Source: Candidatus Obscuribacter phosphatis
GTDB lineage: Bacteria > Cyanobacteriota > Vampirovibrionia > Obscuribacterales > Obscuribacteraceae
DNA: 64,000 nucleotides
Assembly (NCBI GenBank): GCA_001899315.1
Contig: MOYA01000001.1
Location: 310,001 to 374,000, forward strand
Reading direction: 5' to 3'
The position numbers and the translations under genes are program-made. The notes under the pieces are model-generated. The model was not told where the DNA came from and did not search any database. It saw only the letters and a program-made list of their open reading frames with translations. Shown in pieces: positions 17,697-27,155 of this stretch. Within the stretch, counting starts at the first letter, position 1. Every line of letters begins with the position of its first letter.

Positions 17697-18707
17697 CTAT
17701 TTGGTAGACCTTAAGCTGAGTTTGGCCAAAATCGGCAGATGATCTGAGCCGGTTTGAGCCCCAGTTTCTACTGAGTGAACAGCAAAGTCTTTTGAAACAA
17801 AAATATGGTCTATCGGTATTTGCGCAGGCATCGGCAGCATGGTGCACCATGTCGGCAACGGTAAAGAGTGGGGCGGGCTTGCTTCTTTCAAGCCGCTTAA
17901 AAAGATTGGTTTTATATGTGGTGACCAAGGCACACAGTTGAAATCACCAGCGATAATTAGGGGTGTTTTAGTCTGGGCTTGAATAGCCAGGTTCTTTATG
18001 TCGCTATTACATGAGCGGTACATACTGCCACTGAGGGGCGGCAAGGTATGCACGGCGCGCACAGTGAGCTTTGTAGTGCCCAGTGAGAGCAAACACTCTA
18101 TTGATGGAATACTCTCTGCATTTTCGATTATCTTAGAGCTTTCAATAGGCAATTTACTAAGAATGCCTATGCCGAAATTGTCTGCCCTGGGCCTGATGAT
18201 CTTGTAGGGATAGGCTTTTGCTACCGGCCCATCTTTGTTGTTTATTGCTTCGGCTAGTTTTGGTGAGATCTCTTCTAGAAAGATGATATCGGCATTTTGA
18301 CTAGCCTTGAGCATCTTTTCTGGATCGCAGTTGGATGAGTTTATGTTGCATTGCATAACCGTTAGCGAGGCAGCGCCTGGCGCCTTTAAATCGGCTTTTT
18401 CTGTCTGAATGCAAAACAGTACAGCCAAAACATTTAGGGCAAGAGCAAGCAGGCAAGCGCCGGCCGTAAGTAAGATCTGTTGCTTGCTTAATGAAGCTCT
18501 GAACTTTCTCACCAAAAGAGGCAGCAGCAAAATTATTGCCGTTAAACTAAGTTGATATCGGAATTGACAAAAAAGGTCGAATACTAGGTCGAAGTCTGCC
18601 AGGTAACACCAGAGGCTGAAGAGCAGAACCAGAGAAACGGCAGCCAGATATTTGGCTGTCTTCTTGACTCTGCCCTGGTTTTTGTAGGGTTCCGGCGGGG
18701 TATTCAT
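17697..18707 (-). CDS. Membrane-bound endonuclease/exonuclease/phosphatase-fold protein (paralog 2)
   Basis: This 336-residue protein has three N-terminal membrane helices (about 20-37, 50-66, 77-100) and an EEP-fold domain with VMQCNINSSN, FLEEISP, AVHTLPPLSG, GDFNCVPWSPHIKPIF, DHIFVS and GSDHLPILAKL. The layout resembles secreted or membrane vancomycin-resistance-associated EEP proteins of the VanJ/teicoplanin-resistance type, which hydrolyse undecaprenyl-pyrophosphate-like lipids; this link is inference from topology. It is the upstream member of a tandem pair separated by two bases. Its start lies 45 bp from the divergent rhomboid gene. Confidence 0.87.
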   Translation of the reverse strand: MNTPPEPYKNQGRVKKTAKYLAAVSLVLLFSLWCYLADFDLVFDLFCQFRYQLSLTAIILLLPLLVRKFRASLSKQQILLTAGACLLALALNVLAVLFCIQTEKADLKAPGAASLTVMQCNINSSNCDPEKMLKASQNADIIFLEEISPKLAEAINNKDGPVAKAYPYKIIRPRADNFGIGILSKLPIESSKIIENAESIPSIECLLSLGTTKLTVRAVHTLPPLSGSMYRSCNSDIKNLAIQAQTKTPLIIAGDFNCVPWSPHIKPIFLSGLKEASPPHSLPLPTWCTMLPMPAQIPIDHIFVSKDFAVHSVETGAQTGSDHLPILAKLSLRSTK

Positions 18708-18752
18708 ATGGTATGGGCTGACTGCATTTCCACTGAGGGTGAGGGCTTACAA

Positions 18753-19685
18753 TTGTTCCCTGTTTCAGATGAGAATCCAACTCACACCTACCCGGTTGTA
18801 AATCATCTGCTTATCTTTGCCAATATTGTCGCTTTTATTGCCCAGTTTCTTTTTTTGCAAGGTGCCGCCGGTGAAGTACTAGAGCGGCAGCTGATGGTGG
18901 TTCCGGCTAGGTTTCTCAATCATTTTTCTCTCACCGAATTTGGCACCATCTTGAGCTCTATGTTCATGCATGGTGGACTGTCGCACCTCTTTGGCAATCT
19001 CTGGTATCTCTATATTTTTGGCGACAATGTAGAAGACCGCGTCGGTCATACCAACTATTTGCTCTTTTATCTTTGTTGCGGCATACTCGCTGACTTGGCG
19101 CATATCATTTCTGATCCTTCTTCCACAATTGGTTCTTTAGGGGCAAGCGGTGCTATTTCTGGTGTACTAGGTGCCTATCTGGTGCTTTATCCCGGCGTTA
19201 AGGTCAATACCTGGATATCTTGGTATTTCAGACCAAAGTTGGATGCCTGGGTCTTGATTGGCTTCTGGTTTGTTTTGCAGGTGGCCTCATCGGCATTCTC
19301 AGATTTGAGCGGCGGGGGGACGGCCTGGTTTGCCCATATAGGCGGATTTGTCGGGGGCATCATCTTGCTCAAATTTGTTTTGAAAGATAACGAGCGGCGC
19401 ACCGGCTCGCCCTATAGTTATGCAAATGTTGAGAAATTGCCTCTGCCGCCTTTTATTGCGGCTTTCTTGGTGCTTTATGGGCTTGCCGCTATCGGCTTTT
19501 CTGCCTATCAGCATCATGCCTTTCGCTTTCAGTTGCAAAATATTGCGCCAGCGGTGCAGCCTCCTTCCAAGGCGCTGCCTCAGCAGGCGCCACACCCTGA
19601 CTATTCAGCGGCGCCATCTAAAAATAAGACTGCGGGCAAGCATAGTCACAAAGTTAAAAGTGCCGCCAGCAAAAGTGTTAAGTAA
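18753..19685 (+). CDS. Rhomboid family intramembrane serine protease
   Basis: This protein has about 310 residues. I prefer the TTG start at 18753, which gives LFPVSDENPTHTYPVVNHLL, the usual rhomboid opening, with GAGGGTGAGGG just upstream; ATG 18708 would add 15 atypical residues. Diagnostic motifs are FMHGGLSHLFGNLWYLYIFG, the catalytic Ser in GSLGASGAISG (Ser133 from TTG) and the catalytic His in AHIGGFVGG (about His195). Six to seven membrane helices are visible. It cleaves substrates inside the membrane. The C-terminus is a basic Pro/Ala/Lys tail. The neighbours give no clue to its substrate. Confidence 0.92.
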   Translation: MFPVSDENPTHTYPVVNHLLIFANIVAFIAQFLFLQGAAGEVLERQLMVVPARFLNHFSLTEFGTILSSMFMHGGLSHLFGNLWYLYIFGDNVEDRVGHTNYLLFYLCCGILADLAHIISDPSSTIGSLGASGAISGVLGAYLVLYPGVKVNTWISWYFRPKLDAWVLIGFWFVLQVASSAFSDLSGGGTAWFAHIGGFVGGIILLKFVLKDNERRTGSPYSYANVEKLPLPPFIAAFLVLYGLAAIGFSAYQHHAFRFQLQNIAPAVQPPSKALPQQAPHPDYSAAPSKNKTAGKHSHKVKSAASKSVK

Positions 19686-19835
19686 TTAGGTAAGCGGTGC
19701 CGCCCAGTAGGTTGATCTGCTTGGTCCGTAGATGTTGATGATTGGGCAAGTCTTGCGATTTTTTGGTAATATCGAAGCATTGAGCCGTTCGCCGGTTCTT
19801 GTGCGACTTTAATAGTTTCGAGTTCGTTAGCTAAG

Positions 19836-21026
19836 GTGTTGCAAAGAATACTGTCGAATATTCGCTTTCCCGGCCCTCTGAGATCCGGGCTAGTTTCTGT
19901 GTCTATATTTACTCTCCTTCTTGGTACAGGCTGGATTGCCGCAGAGGGGCAGCCCCGTGCCGGGGGATTTACTGGTGATCTTGGTGGAGATTCTGGCGGG
20001 GCTCGCTCTACAAGTGCAGGTGGCATTTTTGACCGGCTCTTATTTAGAAAGAGGGCGGCGGCTAAGCGCGGTCGTCTCTTTATTGCCAGCGACCGGGCTA
20101 CCTTAAGGCTTTCCACCGGTAGGGAGACTTTTGTCTTGCCCTCTAAGGCAAGCGACCACCTCGGTACAGTCAGTGAAGATGAGGAAGAAGGAAAGCTTTC
20201 GCGAGAAGGTGAGAAGCGTATTGAGAACAATACGATGACACCCTTGAACAATGCTCTTCCCTCTAAAGAGGGCGGTAAGTTAAGCTCGGCATTTTTCACA
20301 GACAGCGGGCAAGACAGTTTGACTTGGCTGTCGACCGAAGACGGTGTCAATTTTGCTGAAGAGAGCGGTAGTTCCTTTTTGAACAGCTGTCGCGGCAAGA
20401 AAGTTGTTTTGTTTGTGCATGGCTGTTGTGTCAGCTTCAAAGAGATGGAAGGTCAGGCTCGCGATATGGAAGCCGGTCTGCGGCAGTCTATGGGCGATGA
20501 TGTGGTTTTGTTGGCTTACGACTGGGCTACGCCGGCCTGGCTTTATCCTGGTTCGCTGAAAAATATGGAAACTACCCAAATAAGATTCGTGCATTTTATG
20601 GAAACACTGAGAAGGCGCCTTGCCCCTGGTCAGTTGTCTGTGGTTATGCACAGTCTGGGCGGCAATCTCATGGTTCGATATCTTACCGGCCCGCAGTTTA
20701 AGACAACTTATGAAGGCGGCAAAGTTTTCGACACTTTGATTTTCAGCCGACCTGATATGTCTATGGAAAGTTTCAGACCCCACCTGGCCGAGGTTGCCGC
20801 CACAGCCGAGCGCTCAATTGTGCTTGCCGCCGAGAACGATGTCAACATTAATCTTTCCGGTTTTGTGCGCAGTTTGGGCGGTATGACCAAGGGCTCTTAT
20901 CGCCTTGGGCAAATGCACAATGCCCGTGAGCTTTCCCCCCAGCTCAGCGTTATCGATGTGGGTGCTCTCAACCTTGGTCATAAGATTCCGTACACACTTG
21001 TTGGAAACCTGATAGGCAAGCATTAG
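19836..21026 (+). CDS. Exported alpha/beta hydrolase, DUF900-like
   Basis: This protein has up to 396 residues. No ATG fits; the start is GTG 19836 or TTG 19839. A hydrophobic stretch near residues 17-34 (LVSVSIFTLLLGTGWIAA) looks like a signal or anchor, followed by about 130 low-complexity residues. The hydrolase domain begins near 185: VVLFVHGCCVSF (oxyanion region), VVLLAYDWATPA, VVMHSLGGNLMVRYL (nucleophile Ser in GxSxG-like HSLGG), FSRPDMSMESF (possible acid) and LNLGHKIP (catalytic His). This order matches DUF900-type hydrolases. The substrate is unknown; lipase or esterase activity is possible. Confidence 0.75.
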   Translation: MLQRILSNIRFPGPLRSGLVSVSIFTLLLGTGWIAAEGQPRAGGFTGDLGGDSGGARSTSAGGIFDRLLFRKRAAAKRGRLFIASDRATLRLSTGRETFVLPSKASDHLGTVSEDEEEGKLSREGEKRIENNTMTPLNNALPSKEGGKLSSAFFTDSGQDSLTWLSTEDGVNFAEESGSSFLNSCRGKKVVLFVHGCCVSFKEMEGQARDMEAGLRQSMGDDVVLLAYDWATPAWLYPGSLKNMETTQIRFVHFMETLRRRLAPGQLSVVMHSLGGNLMVRYLTGPQFKTTYEGGKVFDTLIFSRPDMSMESFRPHLAEVAATAERSIVLAAENDVNINLSGFVRSLGGMTKGSYRLGQMHNARELSPQLSVIDVGALNLGHKIPYTLVGNLIGKH

Positions 21027-21096
21027 CAACTGCTATAATTTAGTGACCGGCGAGTCATTAAAGCCCGGTCATTATTGGGGTTAAAAGCATACGCCT

Positions 21097-21765
21097 ATGA
21101 CCTACATGCACAACGATTCAACGATAACAGGCGGGCGCAGACCGCCAGGGCGCCCCAAAGACATGGCGCATCTACATCGGCGCCGTGAAGATATTTTGGA
21201 ATGTGCCACTAAATTATTTGCCAGCCGCGGCTTTCGCAACACCGATCTAAAGTCGGTGGCCGATCAGTTGGGTGTGGCAAAAGGCACAATTTATAACTAT
21301 TTCGACACCAAAAACGATTTGTTCTTTGCTTGTTTGGCTTATGGCATGCAGAGAATGCGAGCTTCGATAGACCAAGAGACTGCAGACGCCACTTCTACTT
21401 TTCAGCTTTTGGAAAGAGGAATGCATGCCTACTTTGCTTTCTTTGATGCTAATCCCGACTTGGTTGAGCTTTTGGTGCAAGAACGCGCCGAATTCAAAAC
21501 CCGCGAGACATCCACTTATTTTCAGCATGTTGAACAGCGCAAAGCTCGCTGGGTGGATCTTTACGAAACACTGCGGCGTGACGGCATCTTTAGAGATATT
21601 CCAGGCGAGAAGATTTTTGAATTTGTCAACCATCAGGTCTATGGTGCCTTGTTTGCAAATTATTTTTCAGGCAGAAAGCAATCATTGCAGGAACTTACCG
21701 CACCAATTCTCGACATCTTTTATAGAGGCGTATTGAGCGAGAAAGAACAAATACAGGGAACCTGA
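21097..21765 (+). CDS. TetR family transcriptional regulator of an RND efflux operon
   Basis: This 222-residue protein has a basic N-terminus (GGRRPPGRPKDMAHLHRRR) and a TetR helix-turn-helix: ILECATKLFASRGF, TDLKSVADQLGVAKGTIYNY, FDTKNDLF (about residues 32-76). The C-terminal part is the ligand and dimer domain. Its stop TGA overlaps the ATG of the membrane fusion gene by one base, so it is translationally coupled to the pump genes. By family precedent it probably represses this operon and is released by a pump substrate. No clear operator palindrome is visible in the 70 bp upstream. Confidence 0.9.
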   Translation: MTYMHNDSTITGGRRPPGRPKDMAHLHRRREDILECATKLFASRGFRNTDLKSVADQLGVAKGTIYNYFDTKNDLFFACLAYGMQRMRASIDQETADATSTFQLLERGMHAYFAFFDANPDLVELLVQERAEFKTRETSTYFQHVEQRKARWVDLYETLRRDGIFRDIPGEKIFEFVNHQVYGALFANYFSGRKQSLQELTAPILDIFYRGVLSEKEQIQGT

Positions 21766-23207
21766 TGGAAGTACTGAACGATAAAGAGAAACTGGAAATA
21801 AAGACGAGTCCAGTGCGCAAACGACCAGGCCTATGGTACGGCGTTCTGGCTGTTGTTTTGATTGCCGCCATCGTGCTGGCAGTTGGCTATTTCCGCTCTG
21901 AGAAAAAGCCGGTCGCCGGTGCCGATGGGGCAGCCGCTAAGCCCGATGCTGGCAGCGAAAAGGCTGTTATTTCAGTGCGTCTTTTGCCTGTGCAGGTGCG
22001 CCCTGTCAATATGAAGCTTTTGGTGAGCGGCACAGTATGGTCTTGGGATCACCTCACACTTGGTTCAGAAGTGGGCGGTTTGAAGGTCGACGGTATTTTT
22101 GTAGAAGAAGGCGACAGGGTGAGAAAGGGTCAGGTTCTGGCTACTTTACAGTCTTCTATTCTCAAAGCCCAGCTTGAACGAGAGAAAGCAAGGGCGCTTG
22201 CTGCTTCGGCTTCTTTGGCTAAGTCTATACAACCAAACCGACCGGAAGACCTGACTGCGCTTAAGGCTGCCTATGCCCAAGCCCAGGCAGCGGTGGCTCA
22301 GGAAGAGGCTAATTTAGTGCGAGCCAAAGCCAACTTGCAGGAAGCGGCGGAGAATGCCAGGCGCTACCGCTGGCTGGTGGCCCAGGGGGCGGTGAGCGCT
22401 CAGGAAGCTGATGCCAGAGAGACCCAGTCTAAGGTTGCCGCCGCCGATGTGCGCAATATGGAAGAGCGGGTGAAGGCGTCGCGCTTTTCGGCAGAGCAGT
22501 CGCAGCAGAGACTTTCGATGGGCTTAACTGGTGGGCGCAGCGAAGACATTGCTATTGCCAAGGCTCAGAAGCTCGAAATTGAGGCGACAATAAAGCAGCT
22601 GCAATCTCAAATTGATCAGACAGTAATCAAAGCCCCTTGCGACGGCATTGTTATGAAAAGGCATGTGCACTTGGGTGAGATTGCTTTGAACAATAAGACT
22701 ATGTTTGAGATAGTGCGCGACGGTCGCCTAGAGCTGAAAGCGCAGGTGCCTGAAAAAGACCTGCTTTATGTCAAAGAAGGACAGCCGGTTGAGATGACTG
22801 GCGACAGCGGCAAGATTTTTAAGGGATGCGTACGCGAAATAAGCCCGCTTGTGGAGCAAGAGACCAGACTGGGCACTGTGCGTATCGATATTGATTCTTG
22901 CCCAGACCTCAAGCCCGGCAATTTCTTGCGCGGTGAAATACTCATAGGTAAGGAAAATGTCGCTACCCTGCCTACTTCCTGTGTTACTTACAAGGGCAAC
23001 CGACCCCTGGTCTATCAAGTAGAAGAGAGTCAAGGCGGCAGTCGCGCCCGCATGCTCTATGTGCAGTTGGGCGCTCGCGACGGGGCTTTTGTGCAAGTCT
23101 TGAATGGTCTCAAAGCAGGAGACATGGTGGTTGAGCGCGGCGGCGGCTTCTTGAAGGATGGAGACCCTGTCAGGGTTCTCACCGGGAATGCCCAGAGTCA
23201 GCCATGA
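21765..23207 (+). CDS. RND efflux membrane fusion protein (AcrA/HlyD type)
   Basis: This 480-residue periplasmic adaptor has one N-terminal membrane helix (about 24-44). The barrel-sandwich half-motifs are VDGIFVEEGDRVRKGQVLAT and IDQTVIKAPCDGIVMKRHVH, with a long Ala/Gln-rich alpha hairpin between them (about 130-280), followed by beta-barrel and membrane-proximal domains. It would link the inner-membrane RND pump to an outer-membrane channel. It overlaps the pump gene by 4 bp. No TolC-like gene is in the window, so the channel must be encoded elsewhere. Confidence 0.92.
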   Translation: MEVLNDKEKLEIKTSPVRKRPGLWYGVLAVVLIAAIVLAVGYFRSEKKPVAGADGAAAKPDAGSEKAVISVRLLPVQVRPVNMKLLVSGTVWSWDHLTLGSEVGGLKVDGIFVEEGDRVRKGQVLATLQSSILKAQLEREKARALAASASLAKSIQPNRPEDLTALKAAYAQAQAAVAQEEANLVRAKANLQEAAENARRYRWLVAQGAVSAQEADARETQSKVAAADVRNMEERVKASRFSAEQSQQRLSMGLTGGRSEDIAIAKAQKLEIEATIKQLQSQIDQTVIKAPCDGIVMKRHVHLGEIALNNKTMFEIVRDGRLELKAQVPEKDLLYVKEGQPVEMTGDSGKIFKGCVREISPLVEQETRLGTVRIDIDSCPDLKPGNFLRGEILIGKENVATLPTSCVTYKGNRPLVYQVEESQGGSRARMLYVQLGARDGAFVQVLNGLKAGDMVVERGGGFLKDGDPVRVLTGNAQSQP

Positions 23208-26200
23208 GCTTTAATCTTTCCACCTGGTCGATCAAGAATCCAGTTCCTACCCTGGTTCTCTTTCTTGTGCTGACCATCATGGGTTCTATTTCTTTTATCA
23301 AATTAGGCATTGATGAGAGTCCCAACATCGATGTGCCTGTGGTATCGGTGTCGGTGGCACAGTTAGGCGCCGCTCCCACCGAACTAGAAACTCAGGTCAC
23401 CCGCAAAATTGAAGATGCCATAGCCGGCATAGGCAATATCAAGCACATCACCAGTACTGTCACAGACGGTGCTTCAATGACCAGTATCGAATTTGCCCTC
23501 GGGACAAATACAGACCGAGCCGTGAACGATGTCCGCGATGCGGTTTCAAAAATTAGGCAGGACCTGCCCGAGGGGATAGAAGAGCCAATAATTCAACGTA
23601 TCGATTTTGTCGGCGGACCTTTTGTTACTTATACAGTGCATTCCGACCGTCTTCCTCCAGCCGAACTTTCTTGGGTGGTCGACAATGATATCGCCCGCGC
23701 TCTGCTTTCGGTGCCCGGTGTCGGTCAGGTGCAGCGAGCCGGCGGCGTCGACCGCGAGATTCGCATTAATCTAGACCCTACCAGGCTGGAAGCTTTGGGC
23801 ATTACTGCCGACACTGTCAATAGCCAAATTCGTGCCTTAAATATCAATTTGCCCGGCGGTCGCGGTCAAATCGGCGCTGGTGAACAGTCGATTCGGTTTT
23901 TAGGCAGTGCTTTGTCTGTGGAAGATTTGGCCCGTGAAGAGATTGTTTTGCCCAATGGCAGCCATGCCAGGTTGGATACTTTGGGCACCATCACCGATGG
24001 CACCACCGAACTGAGACAGATGGCTTTGCTCAACAATAAGCCGGTAGTAGCCTTTAGTGTCATTCGCAGCACCGGCTCCAACCTTGTCGATGTCGAAAAA
24101 GGGGTAGACCAAAAGCTGGCAGAGTTGTCTAAAAATCTGCCTGGTCAGGTCAAAATTGAAAAGCTGAGAACCAATAGCCGCTATATCAAAGAGTCTTACG
24201 ATGCTTCGCTGGAGTCGCTTATCATCGGCGCCTTGCTAGCTGTATTTGTGGTTTGGGTGTTCCTGAAAGATTTGCGTGCCACATTGCTTACCGCAATTGC
24301 AATTCCACTTTCGGTCATTCCTACTTTTGCCGTTATGCAATGGGCCGGCTTTACACTGAACAGCATGTCTTTGCTTGGTTTGGCACTGGTTATAGGCATC
24401 TTGGTCGACGACGCCATTGTTGAAATCGAAAATATAGTGCGACACCTGCGTATGGGTAAGGCACCTTTACCGGCGGCTATTGAAGCAGCTGAAGAAATTG
24501 GTTTGGCTGTAATTGCCACCACTATGACCATCGTTGTGGTCTTTGTGCCTGTGGCGGCTATGGGCGGCATTCCTGGGCAGTTTTTCAAGCAGTTTGGCTT
24601 GACTGTGACAGTGGCGGTTCTCTTTTCACTTTTGGTCGCCCGTATGATCACTCCTATGCTGGCTGCATATCTCATGAAGCGTTTGCCCCCTGAGGCCGAG
24701 ACGGTGACGCATAAACCTCGGGGTTTGATGCGCCTCTATTTCCCTCTCTTAGAGCAGGCGATGAAGCACCGCCTTTTGACAGTGATTCTCTCCGTCATTC
24801 TCTTTGCCGCCAGTATTGCTCTATTTAAGGCCATGCCCACATCGCTCATGGCTAACGTAGACCGCGGCGAAGTACTTTTAAATGTCGAGTTGCCTCCGGG
24901 GACTGAGCTTACTGAGACCGAGAAAGTAGTGCGCAAGGTCACCGAGATCATCAGACCTCAGCCCGAGGTGGTCGATGTGGTTGGTTTTGTCGGCACACCG
25001 ACTTCATCGAAGCGCAATTCTGCCGGAAATCAGGGCGATGTTACCCGCGCCACAGTCTATATATCTCTCAAGCCACGTCACGAACGCAAGCGCACCCAGC
25101 AGCAGTTTGAAGAAGCTGTAAGACCCTTACTTAATGCCGTATCCGGGGCGAGATTGAGTTTCTCGCGCTCTTCGGGGCTGTCGGGTAAGCCACTGCGTTT
25201 GGTGCTTACTTCGGCCGATTCAGAGCTCTTAGAGCGCACAGCCGAAGAGATAAAGGACCAAATGCGCTCTATCGATGGACTCTATGATGTTACTTCTAGT
25301 GCTGCTTTGCTGAGACCAGAGATATTAGTGACGCCCGACTTTGATAAGGCAGCCAGGCAGGGAGTTTCTGTGGCTTCCATCGCTCGTACCGCCCTGATTG
25401 CCACCCTGGGAGATTCTGAAGCCAATCTAGCCAAGTTCAACCTTGAAGACCGGCAGGTCAATATCAGAGTGCAGTTAGCCCCGGCTTACAGACAAGACCT
25501 ACGGGTTATCGAGAATCTCAAAGTGCGCACAAACTCGGGTCGTTTGGTGCCTTTGTCTTCGGTGGCTAAAGTGGAATTTGGCTGCGGACCCTTTCAAATA
25601 GACCGTTTTGATAGACAGAGACAGGTTACTTTAGAGTCCGGCATGGAAGCAAAGATTACGCTTGGGCAAGCTCTCAAGAAAGTGCATGATCTGCCTGGTT
25701 TTAAGAACATGCCTAGTACGATAGTCGAGTTGCCCTTGGGTGATGCCGAAATTCAAAGGGACATATTCAGCGGTTTCGGCACCGCCATTGCCAGTGCCGT
25801 CATGCTTATTTATGCTGTTCTGGTCATCTTGTTCGGCGGCTTTCTTTATCCGCTCACGATTATGGTTTCTTTGCCGCTCAGTCTCTGCGGTGCTTTGCTT
25901 GGACTGGTACTTTGGAAGCAATCAATTGGGCTTTATGCTCTCATCGGCATAACTATGCTTATGGGACTGGTGACAAAGAATGCCATCTTGCTAGTGGAGT
26001 ATGCCCTCTTACAAATGAGGGAAGGAGCTAGTCAGAGGGATGCCATCACCAGAGCCGGTGAAACCAGGATGCAGCCTATCTTGATGACCACAATTGCCAT
26101 GATTGCCGGTATGCTGCCGATTGCCATGGGTATCGGCGCCGGGTCGGAAGCTCGAGCACCAATGGCGATATCAGTCATCGGCGGGCTTATCACTTCGACT

Positions 26201-26371
26201 CTCTTTACTTTGGTGGTTGTGCCGGTGGTTTTTACCTATATAGACGACTTTCAGAGCTTTCTCAAGCGCAAATTTTGGAAAGGGAATGACCCGGATGGAA
26301 ACTCTTCATCTCTTGCTAAACTTGACCAGATTGATCCACTTAGCAAAGATCGACCGGCCATGCGCAACTAA
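23204..26371 (+). CDS. RND family efflux transporter permease (AcrB/MexB type)
   Basis: This 1055-residue protein has the full RND layout: first helix in WSIKNPVPTLVLFLVLTIMG, porter loops, a helix bundle with the proton-relay Asp pair in GILVDDAIVEIENIV, LTVTVAVLFSLLVARMITPM, a second porter region and a second bundle (LIGITMLMGLVTKNAILLVE). The length matches the hydrophobe/amphiphile efflux family. It is a proton-driven trimer exporting drugs, lipids or other hydrophobic compounds from the membrane or periplasm. The gene is the third of an overlapping operon. The substrate cannot be read from the sequence. Confidence 0.95.
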   Translation: MSFNLSTWSIKNPVPTLVLFLVLTIMGSISFIKLGIDESPNIDVPVVSVSVAQLGAAPTELETQVTRKIEDAIAGIGNIKHITSTVTDGASMTSIEFALGTNTDRAVNDVRDAVSKIRQDLPEGIEEPIIQRIDFVGGPFVTYTVHSDRLPPAELSWVVDNDIARALLSVPGVGQVQRAGGVDREIRINLDPTRLEALGITADTVNSQIRALNINLPGGRGQIGAGEQSIRFLGSALSVEDLAREEIVLPNGSHARLDTLGTITDGTTELRQMALLNNKPVVAFSVIRSTGSNLVDVEKGVDQKLAELSKNLPGQVKIEKLRTNSRYIKESYDASLESLIIGALLAVFVVWVFLKDLRATLLTAIAIPLSVIPTFAVMQWAGFTLNSMSLLGLALVIGILVDDAIVEIENIVRHLRMGKAPLPAAIEAAEEIGLAVIATTMTIVVVFVPVAAMGGIPGQFFKQFGLTVTVAVLFSLLVARMITPMLAAYLMKRLPPEAETVTHKPRGLMRLYFPLLEQAMKHRLLTVILSVILFAASIALFKAMPTSLMANVDRGEVLLNVELPPGTELTETEKVVRKVTEIIRPQPEVVDVVGFVGTPTSSKRNSAGNQGDVTRATVYISLKPRHERKRTQQQFEEAVRPLLNAVSGARLSFSRSSGLSGKPLRLVLTSADSELLERTAEEIKDQMRSIDGLYDVTSSAALLRPEILVTPDFDKAARQGVSVASIARTALIATLGDSEANLAKFNLEDRQVNIRVQLAPAYRQDLRVIENLKVRTNSGRLVPLSSVAKVEFGCGPFQIDRFDRQRQVTLESGMEAKITLGQALKKVHDLPGFKNMPSTIVELPLGDAEIQRDIFSGFGTAIASAVMLIYAVLVILFGGFLYPLTIMVSLPLSLCGALLGLVLWKQSIGLYALIGITMLMGLVTKNAILLVEYALLQMREGASQRDAITRAGETRMQPILMTTIAMIAGMLPIAMGIGAGSEARAPMAISVIGGLITSTLFTLVVVPVVFTYIDDFQSFLKRKFWKGNDPDGNSSSLAKLDQIDPLSKDRPAMRN

Positions 26372-26375
26372 ATTT

Positions 26376-27134
26376 ATGCAGCCTAACAATCTTCTCTACA
26401 TTTTGCCGATTTTCTTTGTTTTGGCGACTATGGCTGCAGGTTTGCAGGCAGAGGCTAAATCTGCTAAAGCTCAAGTGCAAGCTCAGCTGCAAGCAGCAAA
26501 AATGAACGGCACTGCCGATGTGATTGTGCAAAAAATGCATAATCTCGGCAAGATAAAGTGGACTCTCTTGCCCGATGTGATGAAGATTGAATTGCCCATA
26601 GCCAATCTGGTATATGACGGCAATCTCAAGAGAGCTTCGCTCTATAGTTTTAAGACAAATCGCTACTTTATCACCGATGCTGAAACTTGTATTAGTCAGA
26701 TGAATACAATGCGCAATCGCCGCCGCGAAGTAATGAGTGAATGGCGTAAGGTCGGCGATTCAGTCTTGGAGGGGCGTAAAGTAATAGTGCTGGAGCGCAC
26801 CATGTTGAAAGGCTCAAGGCCGATTCCATCTTATATAACCGTCAAAGAATCTATATTTATTGATCGAGATCTGAAATTTGATAAGAAGTTTGTGGGCGTA
26901 GTCGGGGCTGTCACTGGTGAAGAGTATTCTTTGGGCTTGCCCCTTCGCATAGAAAGACGTTCTTACTCAAAGTATAATAAAGAAATGCACAAGACACCGT
27001 ATGTAGTGCTGGAGACTCTCTCTCTGGGTAAGCATAAGACTAGTGAAGCAGATTTTGCCATCCCAAAAGATTTTGCTGTTGCTACATCAGTGGAGAGCAT
27101 GATGCTGGAAGATTCGGGCTTGGGCTTGCCTTGA
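26376..27134 (+). CDS. Exported protein of unknown function at the end of the RND operon
   Basis: This protein has about 252 residues. I start at ATG 26376, four bases after the pump stop, because it gives a clean signal peptide (MQPNNLLYILPIFFVLATMA, cleavage near QAEAKS); the longer frame would overlap the pump gene. The mature part is beta-strand-rich with a charged middle (NTMRNRRREVMSEWRKVGDS) and ends FAIPKDFAVATS, a pattern reminiscent of LolA/LolB-like lipoprotein-sorting proteins or DUF-type sigma-E regulators. I cannot assign the family with confidence. Its place in the operon suggests it works with the pump in the periplasm. Confidence 0.65.
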   Translation: MQPNNLLYILPIFFVLATMAAGLQAEAKSAKAQVQAQLQAAKMNGTADVIVQKMHNLGKIKWTLLPDVMKIELPIANLVYDGNLKRASLYSFKTNRYFITDAETCISQMNTMRNRRREVMSEWRKVGDSVLEGRKVIVLERTMLKGSRPIPSYITVKESIFIDRDLKFDKKFVGVVGAVTGEEYSLGLPLRIERRSYSKYNKEMHKTPYVVLETLSLGKHKTSEADFAIPKDFAVATSVESMMLEDSGLGLP

Positions 27135-27155
27135 TTTTTTGTGTTTTGTCTTTAG

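Noticed and set aside
19646-20440. 264-codon leftward open frame
   Set aside because: It lies opposite the hydrolase gene, has low-complexity Ser/Pro/Arg composition and no family features; it is a shadow.
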